From Clostridiales bacterium (GTDB taxonomy: Bacteria > Bacillota > Clostridia > Oscillospirales > Butyricicoccaceae): a stretch of DNA of 7,857 nucleotides. The stretch's first letter is position 1; every line of letters begins with the position of its first letter. The translations under genes were made by a program, and so were the position numbers. Shown piece by piece: positions 1 through 6,464 of the stretch. The notes under the pieces were generated by a model. It did not search any database and was not told the origin of the DNA. It saw nothing but the letters and a program-made list of their open reading frames with translations. Location of the stretch: contig DYCA01000056.1 in assembly GCA_019418305.1 (NCBI GenBank), positions 1 through 7,857 on the forward strand, written 5' to 3'.

Positions 1-844
<844 letters not shown>

Positions 845-873
845 TTATTTGAAATTTGGGGGTACGCAATAGT

Positions 874-2559
874 TTACTTGATGAGCAGGCTGTGGCCGGT
901 CATTTCCTCCGGCTGCGGCAGGCCCATCATTTCCAGCAGCGTCGGCGCCAAATCCGCCAGCACGCCGCCCTCTGCCAGCTTGCCCGGATGGCCTACCATC
1001 ACGAGCGGCACCGGATTGGTCGAGTGTGCGGTGAACGGCGTTACACCGTCTGCATCGAGCATCTGGTCAACGTTGCCGTGGTCAGCGGTAATCAGGCACT
1101 GGCCGCCCATCTTGAGGATGGCGTCCACAACCTTGCCCACGCCGTCATCGGTCGCTTCGATGGCCTTGACGGCAGCATCGAACACGCCGGTGTGGCCAAC
1201 CATGTCGCAGTTGGCGAAGTTCAGCACGATAACGTCATACTTGCCGGACAGAATGCGCTTAACACACTCTTCGGTCACGGCAGGCTCGCTCATCTCCGGC
1301 TGGAGGTCGTAGGTGGCCACCTTGGGAGACGGAATCAGCGCGCGGTCCTCGCCCGGGTATTCCTTCTCTACGCCGCCGTTGAAGAAGAAGGTGACGTGTG
1401 CATACTTCTCGGTTTCTGCAATGCGCAGCTGGGTCAGGCCCTTGTTCGAGATATATTCGCCGAAGGTGTTCTTCAGGCTCTGCGGCTTAAAGGCAACCTC
1501 TACGCCGGCAATGGTCGCATCATACTGCGTCATGCAGACATAGTGGATGTTGCGGCGCTGACGCTTAAAGCCGTCAAACTCATGGTCGACGAACGCGCGG
1601 GTGATTTCACGCGCACGGTCGGGACGGAAGTTAGCGAAGATGATAGCGTCGTCATCCCGAACCGTTGCGCCCTCGGTCACGATGACCGGAACGACAAACT
1701 CGTCGGTGACACCTGCGTCATAAGACTTCTGCATCGCCTCATGCGCGGTGGCGGCATGCTCGCCGATGCCCTCGGCAATCGCCTGATATGCCTTCTCTAC
1801 GCGGTCCCAGCGCTTGTCGCGGTCCATCGCGTAGTAACGGCCGGAAACCGTGGCAATGCAGCCAAGTTCCAGCGTATCAATCTTGTTCTGCAGGCGGTCG
1901 ATATACTCGATACCGGACTGCGGAGGTGTGTCACGGCCGTCCATGAAGCAGTGGAAGCATACCTTGCGCAGACCGTTGCGGCGCGCCAGCTCGAGCAGCG
2001 CGAACATATGGTCGATATGCGAGTGTACGCCGCCGTCGGACAGCAGACCGAAGATGTGCAGCGTGGAATTAAACCACTTGCACTGGTTGATTGCGCTCAT
2101 CAGCGCTTCATTCGAGAAGAAATCGCCGTCCTGAATGGACTTGGTGATGCGGGTCAGCTCCTGGTATACGATGCGGCCCGCGCCAATATTGGTGTGGCCG
2201 ACCTCGGAGTTGCCCATCTGGCCGTCCGGCAGACCAACATCCAAGCCGGAAGCGCCGATATAAACCAGCGGATTTTCCTTGAAGATGCGGTCAAGATTCG
2301 GGGTGTTGGCCGCCTCAATCGCGTTACCCTTTTTCTCATCGCGGTGGCCAAAGCCATCCATGATAATCAGCGCGGTCGGCTTCTTCGGCTCGTCCGCCTT
2401 CTTGACCGTCGTCTTGCGGGTCGTGGTCTTCTTCGCCGTCGTGGTCTTTTTCGCAGCGGTCGCCTTAGGGGCTGCGGACTGTTCCTCAACCTGAGTCTCC
2501 GCAGCCGCAGTCTTTACCTCTTCGGTTGCCGCCTTGCTCGGCACATTTTGCTTTTTCAT
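874..2559 (-). CDS. gpmI: 2,3-bisphosphoglycerate-independent phosphoglycerate mutase with Lys/Thr-rich N-terminal extension
   Basis: This Mn2+-dependent enzyme converts 3-phosphoglycerate to 2-phosphoglycerate through a phosphoserine intermediate. The protein has 561 residues, against about 510 for the family. The catalytic core starts near residue 61 (PTALIIMDGFGH, metal ligand D68). It contains the nucleophile motif GNSEVGH (S118), CFMDGRDTPP (204-213), VSGRYYAMDRDKRWDR (238-253), NFRPDRAREI (310-319), CDMVGHTG (D452, H456) and TADHGN (D493, H494), so all alkaline-phosphatase-superfamily residues are present. Residues 1-60 are an added low-complexity tail: a mixed acidic stretch (about 10-28) followed by a basic Lys/Thr/Ala stretch (about 32-60). 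I chose the ATG at 2557-2559 because AAAGGAG (2571-2577) lies 11 nt upstream. A GTG at 2628 would add 23 residues but falls inside the intergenic stem-loops and has no clear ribosome binding site. No ATG, GTG or TTG start precedes the core within the tail, so the tail appears to be translated. Function is certain; the exact start is likely. Confidence 0.95.
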   Translation of the reverse strand: MKKQNVPSKAATEEVKTAAAETQVEEQSAAPKATAAKKTTTAKKTTTRKTTVKKADEPKKPTALIIMDGFGHRDEKKGNAIEAANTPNLDRIFKENPLVYIGASGLDVGLPDGQMGNSEVGHTNIGAGRIVYQELTRITKSIQDGDFFSNEALMSAINQCKWFNSTLHIFGLLSDGGVHSHIDHMFALLELARRNGLRKVCFHCFMDGRDTPPQSGIEYIDRLQNKIDTLELGCIATVSGRYYAMDRDKRWDRVEKAYQAIAEGIGEHAATAHEAMQKSYDAGVTDEFVVPVIVTEGATVRDDDAIIFANFRPDRAREITRAFVDHEFDGFKRQRRNIHYVCMTQYDATIAGVEVAFKPQSLKNTFGEYISNKGLTQLRIAETEKYAHVTFFFNGGVEKEYPGEDRALIPSPKVATYDLQPEMSEPAVTEECVKRILSGKYDVIVLNFANCDMVGHTGVFDAAVKAIEATDDGVGKVVDAILKMGGQCLITADHGNVDQMLDADGVTPFTAHSTNPVPLVMVGHPGKLAEGGVLADLAPTLLEMMGLPQPEEMTGHSLLIK

Positions 2560-2592
2560 ACTCTTACTTACTCCTTTACAAAAGCGGACGAA

Positions 2593-2640
2593 AGGGGACA
2601 ACGCTGTTTCCGATGTCCCCTCCCGCACGCACGGCGCGGG
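2593..2640 (-). other. Two adjacent intercistronic stem-loops between tpiA and gpmI
   Basis: The 108-bp tpiA-gpmI gap holds two neighbouring inverted repeats. One pairs 2593-2600 with 2614-2621 (8 bp, AGGGGACA against TGTCCCCT, 13-nt loop). The other pairs 2622-2626 with 2636-2640 (5 bp, CCCGC against GCGGG, 9-nt loop). On the transcribed strand the longer stem is followed by only three U's and then GC-rich sequence, so it is not a standard intrinsic terminator. A role in mRNA processing, segmental stability or partial attenuation is an inference. Confidence 0.45.
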
Positions 2641-2667
2641 GAGTAAACCCTCACCGTAATCCTTATC

Positions 2668-3438
2668 TTATTGATTAGCTGCTTCGACGATGGTTGCGAA
2701 GTCAGCGCTCTTCAGGGAGGCGCCGCCGATCAGGCCGCCGTCAACATCCGGCTGAGCCAGCAGCTCGGCTGCGTTCTTGGCGTTCATCGAACCACCGTAC
2801 TGGATGGTGATGCCGCGGGCTGCACGCGCGCCATACTTCTCGCGCAGGCAGTCGCGGATAGCGCCGCAGACCTCGCCCGCCTGCTCAGCGGTAGCGGTCT
2901 TGCCGGTGCCAATCGCCCAAATCGGCTCGTAAGCGATAACAACCTTCTTGATATCCTCCAAAGCAACGCCCTGCAGAGCGATCTTGATCTGCTTGCGGAT
3001 AACCTCCATGGTTACATCCTGCTCACGCTCGGTCAGGCTCTCGCCAACGCACAGGATCGGACGAAGGCCATTTTCCAGCGCAACCAGAACCTTCTTGTTG
3101 CAGGCCTCGTCGGTTTCATTAAAGTACTGACGGCGCTCAGAGTGGCCGATGATAACGTACTTTACGCCCAGCTCCTTGAGCATATCGGCAGAAATCTCGC
3201 CCGTGAACGCGCCGGACTTCTCAAAATGCATATTTTCCGCACCGATGGCAATCTTGGAGCCCTTGGCAGCCTTCACAGCAGCCTGAATATCGGTAAACGG
3301 CACGCAAAGAACCATCTCGCACCACTTGGTCTTGGAAAGCAGCGGCTTCATCTCTTCGATGAGGGCCTTTGCCTCGCTCGGCGTCTTGTTCATCTTCCAG
3401 TTGCCGGCGATGATGGTCTTACGGTATCTGCGATTCAT
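2668..3438 (-). CDS. tpiA: Triosephosphate isomerase
   Basis: This cytoplasmic TIM-barrel enzyme interconverts dihydroxyacetone phosphate and glyceraldehyde 3-phosphate. The 256-residue product has the usual family length and is complete. It shows AGNWKMNKT (11-19) with substrate-binding N13 and K15, the electrophile motif VIIGHSERR (95-103, H99), the catalytic base in [13 protein letters not shown] (167-179, E171) followed by flexible loop 6, the phosphate-binding QYGGS (213-217), and GLIGGASL (235-242) near the C-terminus. The ATG at 3436-3438 is preceded by AAAGGGG (3449-3455) with a 10-nt spacer. The gene lies 114 bp after pgk and 108 bp before gpmI on the same strand. It has no convincing promoter of its own, so it is probably co-transcribed with pgk. 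Nothing in the catalytic apparatus is unusual. Confidence 0.98.
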   Translation of the reverse strand: MNRRYRKTIIAGNWKMNKTPSEAKALIEEMKPLLSKTKWCEMVLCVPFTDIQAAVKAAKGSKIAIGAENMHFEKSGAFTGEISADMLKELGVKYVIIGHSERRQYFNETDEACNKKVLVALENGLRPILCVGESLTEREQDVTMEVIRKQIKIALQGVALEDIKKVVIAYEPIWAIGTGKTATAEQAGEVCGAIRDCLREKYGARAARGITIQYGGSMNAKNAAELLAQPDVDGGLIGGASLKSADFATIVEAANQ

Positions 3439-3465
3439 TTTGGTTTTACCCCTTTCAAACTTTTC

Positions 3466-3552
3466 GACGGCATATCCGTCCTGATCAATATGTATTATAG
3501 CGGGGCAGCATACGCCCCGGTATAAAGCACATTTTCGCGCAAAACGCGCAAA
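3466..3552 (-). other. Three tandem stem-loops in the pgk-tpiA intercistronic gap
   Basis: Most of the 114-bp gap between pgk and tpiA is made of inverted repeats. In transcription order, 3534-3552 begins right after the pgk stop codon and forms a 7-bp stem (TTTGCGC with GCGCGAA, including one G-T pair). Next, 3501-3519 forms a perfect 6-bp GC stem (CGGGGC/GCCCCG, 7-nt loop). Last, 3466-3480 forms a 5-bp stem (GACGG/CCGTC, 5-nt loop) just upstream of the tpiA ribosome binding site. None is followed by a U-tract, so read-through into tpiA is expected. A role as RNase barriers or processing signals is inferred. Confidence 0.45.
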
Positions 3553-4743
3553 TTACTTGTCCTGCAGGCAAGCAATGCCGGGCAGCTCCAGACCCTCGAG
3601 GAACTCGAGAGAAGCGCCGCCGCCGGTGGATATGTGGGTCATCTTGTCCGCAAAGCCCAGCTTCTCAACCGCAGCCGCAGAGTCGCCGCCGCCGATGATG
3701 GAAACCGCACCGGAAGCCGCGATTGCCTTGGCAACTTCCTTGGTGCCGACTGCAAAGGTATCGAACTCGAACACACCCATCGGGCCGTTCCAAACAACCG
3801 TGCCGGCGTTCTTAACCGCATCCGAGAACAGCGCAATGGTCTTCGGACCGATATCCATGCCCATCATGTTGTCCGGCAGCTGACCTGCCTCGTAAACAAC
3901 CGGCTCTGCGTCTGCGCCGAAGTGGTCGCCGCAAACCGTGTCAACCGGCAGCAGGAGCTTAACGCCCTTGTCTTCCGCCTTCTTGATAAGGCCGAGCGCG
4001 AGGTCCATCTTGTCGTCCTCGCACAGCGAGGTGCCGATCTTGCCGCCCTGCGCCTTGGAGAAGGTGTAGGCCATGCCGCCGCCGATGATGACGGTGTCGC
4101 ACTTGTCAATCAGGTTGTTGATGACGTTGATCTTATCGGAAACCTTCGCGCCGCCCAGAATAGCAACAAACGGACGAGCCGGATCGGAGAGCGCCTTGCC
4201 CATGATGGAGATTTCCTTGTTGATAAGGAAGCCGCAGACAGCCGGCAGATAGTCGGCGATACCTGCAGTGGAAGCATGCGCACGGTGAGACGTGCCGAAT
4301 GCATCGTTAACAAAGATTTCAGCCATATCGGCAAACGCCTTGGCCAGCGCGGGATCGTTCTTGGTCTCGCCCTTCTCAAAGCGGACGTTCTCAAGCAGAA
4401 CAGCCTCACCCGGCTTGACTTCTGCCGCGAGCTTCTTGGCATCCTCGCCGACAACATCCTTAGCCAGCTTCACTTCCTGACCGAGCAGCTCGCTCAGGCG
4501 CTTGGCAACCGGCGCGAGAGAATACTTCATATTAACTTCGCCCTTCGGACGGCCGAGGTGCGAACACAGGATCACAGCCGCGTTGTGATCCAGCAGATAC
4601 TTGATGGTCTCGAGCGATGCGCGAATGCGCTTGTCGTCAGTGATGTTGCCGTTCTCATCCTGCGGAACATTAAAATCGCAGCGAACGATAACCTTCTTAC
4701 CGTTTACGTCAATGTCCTCAACGCTCTTCTTGTTATACTGCAT
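3553..4743 (-). CDS. pgk: Phosphoglycerate kinase
   Basis: This kinase transfers the acyl phosphate of 1,3-bisphosphoglycerate to ADP, the first ATP-yielding step of glycolysis, and acts in the cytoplasm. The 396-residue product has the normal bacterial length. The N-terminal domain carries the family signature [10 protein letters not shown] (18-27, with R21, D23, N25), SHLGRPKGE (61-69) and [11 protein letters not shown] (116-126, R121). The nucleotide-binding C-terminal domain has [10 protein letters not shown] (195-204), [13 protein letters not shown] (318-330) and the glycine-rich [13 protein letters not shown] (351-363) and [13 protein letters not shown] (372-384). I chose the ATG at 4741-4743 because GAGGG lies 6 nt upstream and the protein then starts at the family-typical position. 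A TTG at 4791 would add 16 residues that do not resemble the family. It is the first gene of the glycolytic operon, behind its own promoter. Its neighbour upstream is degV, not gapA. Confidence 0.98.
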   Translation of the reverse strand: MQYNKKSVEDIDVNGKKVIVRCDFNVPQDENGNITDDKRIRASLETIKYLLDHNAAVILCSHLGRPKGEVNMKYSLAPVAKRLSELLGQEVKLAKDVVGEDAKKLAAEVKPGEAVLLENVRFEKGETKNDPALAKAFADMAEIFVNDAFGTSHRAHASTAGIADYLPAVCGFLINKEISIMGKALSDPARPFVAILGGAKVSDKINVINNLIDKCDTVIIGGGMAYTFSKAQGGKIGTSLCEDDKMDLALGLIKKAEDKGVKLLLPVDTVCGDHFGADAEPVVYEAGQLPDNMMGMDIGPKTIALFSDAVKNAGTVVWNGPMGVFEFDTFAVGTKEVAKAIAASGAVSIIGGGDSAAAVEKLGFADKMTHISTGGGASLEFLEGLELPGIACLQDK

Positions 4744-4774
4744 AAATATCCCTCTCCCTTTCTGAATATAAAAG

Positions 4775-4828
4775 TTAGCGATACGGAGCAAATTTCCGGC
4801 CTTCCCATAAAAAGAATTCCGTTTCCAT
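4775..4828 (-). CDS. Possible 17-codon leader peptide ORF ahead of pgk
   Basis: An ATG at 4826-4828 opens a 17-codon frame, [17 protein letters not shown], that stops at 4775-4777, 31 nt before the pgk ATG. The A of this ATG lies 7 nt downstream of the predicted TATAAT box, almost exactly where transcription should begin. If translated, it would be a leaderless or nearly leaderless peptide. There is no ribosome binding site within the predicted transcript and no run of a single amino acid to suggest classical attenuation. It may simply be a chance ORF. Confidence 0.2.
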   Translation of the reverse strand: METEFFLWEGRKFAPYR

Positions 4829-4834
4829 TACAAA

Positions 4835-4863
4835 ATTATACTCGTTTCTCCTGTGATTCGCAA
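4835..4863 (-). promoter_or_regulatory. Promoter of the pgk-tpiA-gpmI-eno operon
   Basis: A housekeeping-sigma-type promoter reads toward pgk. It has a -35 box TTGCGA at 4858-4863 (four of six matches to TTGACA), a 17-bp spacer, and a perfect -10 box TATAAT at 4835-4840. The expected transcription start is near 4827-4829, giving a 5' leader of about 85 nt before the pgk ATG. It lies in the most AT-rich stretch of the window. No intrinsic terminator is visible between degV and this promoter, so some read-through from degV is also possible. Confidence 0.75.
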
Positions 4864-4930
4864 GCCAAATTGTGAAAAACCTTGTCTTTCCGTTCTCTTT
4901 TAGAGGATTTTTGCGTTTTGCCGGAAATAA

Positions 4931-4948
4931 TTGTGAAATATTAAACAA
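4931..4948 (+). promoter_or_regulatory. Rex-like operator palindrome upstream of pgk
   Basis: The 18-bp sequence TTGTGAAATATTAAACAA is a near-palindrome with an AT-only centre. It matches 12 of the 14 specified positions of the clostridial Rex consensus TTGTTAA-N4-TTAACAA, and its left half is identical to the staphylococcal half-site TTGTGAA. Rex is a repressor that senses NADH/NAD+ and controls fermentation and central carbon genes in Firmicutes. A further half-site TTGTGAA lies at 4870-4876, beside the -35 box. The full site is about 70 bp upstream of the -35 box, which is distant for simple repression, so the role is inferred. Confidence 0.45.
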
Positions 4949-4963
4949 TATGACCAATTGACC

Positions 4964-5839
4964 TTAGCTGCGAGGCTGTCCATAGAACGCAACGGCCAGT
5001 GCCTGCGGGCCGGTATTGGTCAGCACAGACGGTCCAATCGGACTGCGCAGCACGTCCTTGAAACCTATCTCCGTGCGCAGGCGTTTTTCCATTTCATCGA
5101 TGCGTGCAGCCGGTACATCACCGTAGAGCAGCAGCGCCGTCTGCTTTTCCGGCTGCACCACGCGGCCGGATACCTTGCGGATCATGCCGCTGACCAACGC
5201 TTTCTCTCCGCGCACCTTGTCGCAAACCTTGACCGCGCCGCCATACACATGGCTGATAGGCTTGAGTCCCAGTGCCTCACCCACAAAGGCCGCGCCGCCC
5301 GAGATGCGGCCGGATTTCTTCAGATGCGTCAGGCTGTACACCCCGAGGAATGCCTCCACGCGGTTCAAACGGCTTTTTACCACGCCGCAGATCGCATCAA
5401 AGCTGTCGCCCTGATCGCGCAGCTGCGCCGCCATCACCACGATATGTCCATAGATATAGGTGTAAGTGGCCGAGTCGAACAGCACAATCTGCATCGCCTC
5501 GCCCGCCTCCTCGCGGAACATGTCGCGCGCAAGGCAGGCCGCCTGATAGGTTCCCGAACCGTTCGCGTTGATCAGCACGCCCAGATAATGCGTGCAGCCG
5601 CGCTCTGCCGCGCGCCGGTAGGAATCGAGGAACACGGTCGGCGTAATCATCGCAGTCGTCGGAATCTCGCGGCTGGTCTCAAGCAGCTTGCAGTATTCCT
5701 CGGGCGTGATGTCATAGTATTCGCGGATGGTTCGTCCCTCATGCGTAAGCGTGATAGGAATGATTTCAATGCCGTGCTTTTCCACCAGCGCCTGCGGAAT
5801 ATCCGCGGACGAGTCGGTCATAATATGTATTTTTTCCAT
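4964..5839 (-). CDS. DegV family fatty-acid-binding protein (FakB-like)
   Basis: DegV/FakB proteins are cytoplasmic and bind a fatty acid. In Gram-positives they present it to the kinase FakA, which makes acyl-phosphate for phospholipid synthesis. The 291-residue product has the usual length. It shows the N-terminal motif MTDSSADIP (7-15), PTTAMITP (60-67), SGTYQAA (95-101), FDSATYTYIYG (121-131), and LTHLKKSGRISGGAAFVGEALGLKPI (170-195) with the conserved arginine R178. It ends in IGPSVLTNTGPQALAVAFYG (268-287). Two ligand-pocket positions look altered. The usual serine pair before SGTY is N91-A92, and the usual THTGPG histidine is N275, so ligand choice may differ from characterised FakB proteins. 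The ATG at 5837-5839 follows AAGGAGG with a 5-6 nt spacer. That ribosome binding site touches the trmL stop codon, which suggests translational coupling. The fatty-acid role is family knowledge; the true ligand is unknown. Confidence 0.93.
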   Translation of the reverse strand: MEKIHIMTDSSADIPQALVEKHGIEIIPITLTHEGRTIREYYDITPEEYCKLLETSREIPTTAMITPTVFLDSYRRAAERGCTHYLGVLINANGSGTYQAACLARDMFREEAGEAMQIVLFDSATYTYIYGHIVVMAAQLRDQGDSFDAICGVVKSRLNRVEAFLGVYSLTHLKKSGRISGGAAFVGEALGLKPISHVYGGAVKVCDKVRGEKALVSGMIRKVSGRVVQPEKQTALLLYGDVPAARIDEMEKRLRTEIGFKDVLRSPIGPSVLTNTGPQALAVAFYGQPRS

Positions 5840-5849
5840 GCTTCCCTCC

Positions 5850-6335
5850 TTATCCCTGCGGGAACGGCCCCGCGAGCCTGAGGTTTTCAAAACCGGTCTG
5901 CCGCAGCGCTTCAAACGCAATCACCGCCACCGAGTTGGACAGGTTGAGGCTTCTTGCGCCCTCGCGCATCGGGATGCGCACGCAGCGTTCCGGATGCTCA
6001 ATCAGCAGGTCCTCCGGCAGTCCCTTTGTCTCCTTGCCGAACATCAGATAGTCGCCGTCGCGGTACTCCGCTTCGTGATAGGCGCGCGGCGCTTTCGTGG
6101 TTGCGTAGAAGTAGCGGCCGTTTGGATTTTTCTCAAAAAACTCGTCTAAATTCTTATACATGCGGACATCAAGCAGGTGCCAGTAATCCAGCCCCGCGCG
6201 TTTCATCCGCTTATCGTCGATTGCAAAGCCGAGCGGCTCTATCAAATGCAGCACGCAGCCCGTCGCCGCGCAGGTGCGGGCAATGTTGCCGGTATTCTGC
6301 GGAATCTCCGGCTCGACCAGAACAATATGCAGCAT
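5850..6335 (-). CDS. trmL: tRNA (cytidine/uridine-34)-2'-O-methyltransferase, SPOUT family
   Basis: TrmL uses S-adenosylmethionine to 2'-O-methylate the wobble base of tRNA-Leu species, which improves decoding. The 161-residue product matches the minimal SPOUT methyltransferase length and lacks any extra RNA-binding domain, as expected for TrmL. Motifs include VEPEIPQNTGNIARTCAATG (7-26, N-terminal signature), the central GFAIDDKRMKRAGLDYW (36-52), LMFGKETKGLP (97-107), and the trefoil-knot cofactor-binding segment IPMREGARSLNLSNSVAVIA (121-140). The ATG at 6333-6335 follows GAGGAG with a short spacer. The gene has a good promoter immediately upstream (-35 at 6391-6396) and a leader of only about 25 nt. 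It is followed after 10 nt by degV. I see no functional link between the two beyond shared transcription. Related SPOUT methyltransferases with other targets are possible but less likely. Confidence 0.94.
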   Translation of the reverse strand: MLHIVLVEPEIPQNTGNIARTCAATGCVLHLIEPLGFAIDDKRMKRAGLDYWHLLDVRMYKNLDEFFEKNPNGRYFYATTKAPRAYHEAEYRDGDYLMFGKETKGLPEDLLIEHPERCVRIPMREGARSLNLSNSVAVIAFEALRQTGFENLRLAGPFPQG

Positions 6336-6367
6336 ATGTCTCTCCTCATTTTTTCAAAGCTCTTTTT

Positions 6368-6396
6368 ATTTTAGGCGATACCCATGCATTTTTCAA
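6368..6396 (-). promoter_or_regulatory. Promoter of trmL-degV
   Basis: A sigma-A-type promoter reads toward trmL. It has a -35 box TTGAAA at 6391-6396, a 17-bp spacer, and a -10 box TAAAAT at 6368-6373 (five of six matches). The predicted start is near 6360-6362, about 25 nt before the trmL ATG. It lies directly downstream of the terminator that closes the sigma/anti-sigma unit, which fits an independent transcript. Confidence 0.7.
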
Positions 6397-6414
6397 GGTA
6401 TTTGCTGTTTTTTC

Positions 6415-6451
6415 GCAAAAATAAATCCCCCGATCGGAAAAGATCGGGGGA
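6415..6451 (-). terminator. Rho-independent terminator after the anti-sigma gene
   Basis: On the minus strand, a perfect 9-bp stem (CCCCCGATC at 6442-6450 paired with GATCGGGGG at 6427-6435) with a 6-nt loop is followed by ATTTATTTTT, a U-rich run. An extra A-T pair at 6426/6451 extends the stem. It lies 14 nt beyond the anti-sigma stop codon, so it ends the sigma/anti-sigma transcript. It is the only strong intrinsic terminator I see in the window. Confidence 0.92.
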
Positions 6452-6464
6452 AAATAACACCTTG

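Noticed and set aside
2560..2628. Longer gpmI starting at a GTG at 2626-2628.
   Set aside because: It lies inside an intercistronic stem-loop, has no clear ribosome binding site, and the ATG at 2557-2559 has AAAGGAG upstream.
856..2646. A 596-codon open frame on the plus strand covering gpmI, with similar long plus-strand frames over pgk (3634-4875), tpiA (2671-3525) and the anti-sigma gene (6591-7679).
   Set aside because: Each is antisense to a well-identified minus-strand gene, its translation shows no recognisable domain, and no ribosome binding site or promoter supports it. Strong codon bias in the real genes leaves few stop codons in the opposite frame.
3494..3499. TATAAT on the minus strand in the pgk-tpiA gap, a possible tpiA promoter.
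   Set aside because: No -35-like hexamer occurs at a spacing of 15-19 bp; that region is the GC-rich stem-loop (TACCGG at the 17-bp position). There is also no extended -10 TGn.
4744..4791. Longer pgk starting at a TTG at 4789-4791.
   Set aside because: The added 16 residues have no family similarity. The ATG at 4741-4743 has a good ribosome binding site and gives the standard length.
4893..4945. AT-rich weak inverted repeats after degV, considered as its terminator.
   Set aside because: Stems are only 4-6 bp, AT-rich or with long loops, and none is followed by a U-tract on the minus strand. I would not call a terminator here.
4775..4957. A 60-codon minus-strand frame spanning the degV-pgk gap.
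   Set aside because: It begins within a few bases of the degV stop with a non-ATG start and no ribosome binding site, and it runs through the pgk promoter. Only its last 17 codons could lie within the pgk transcript.
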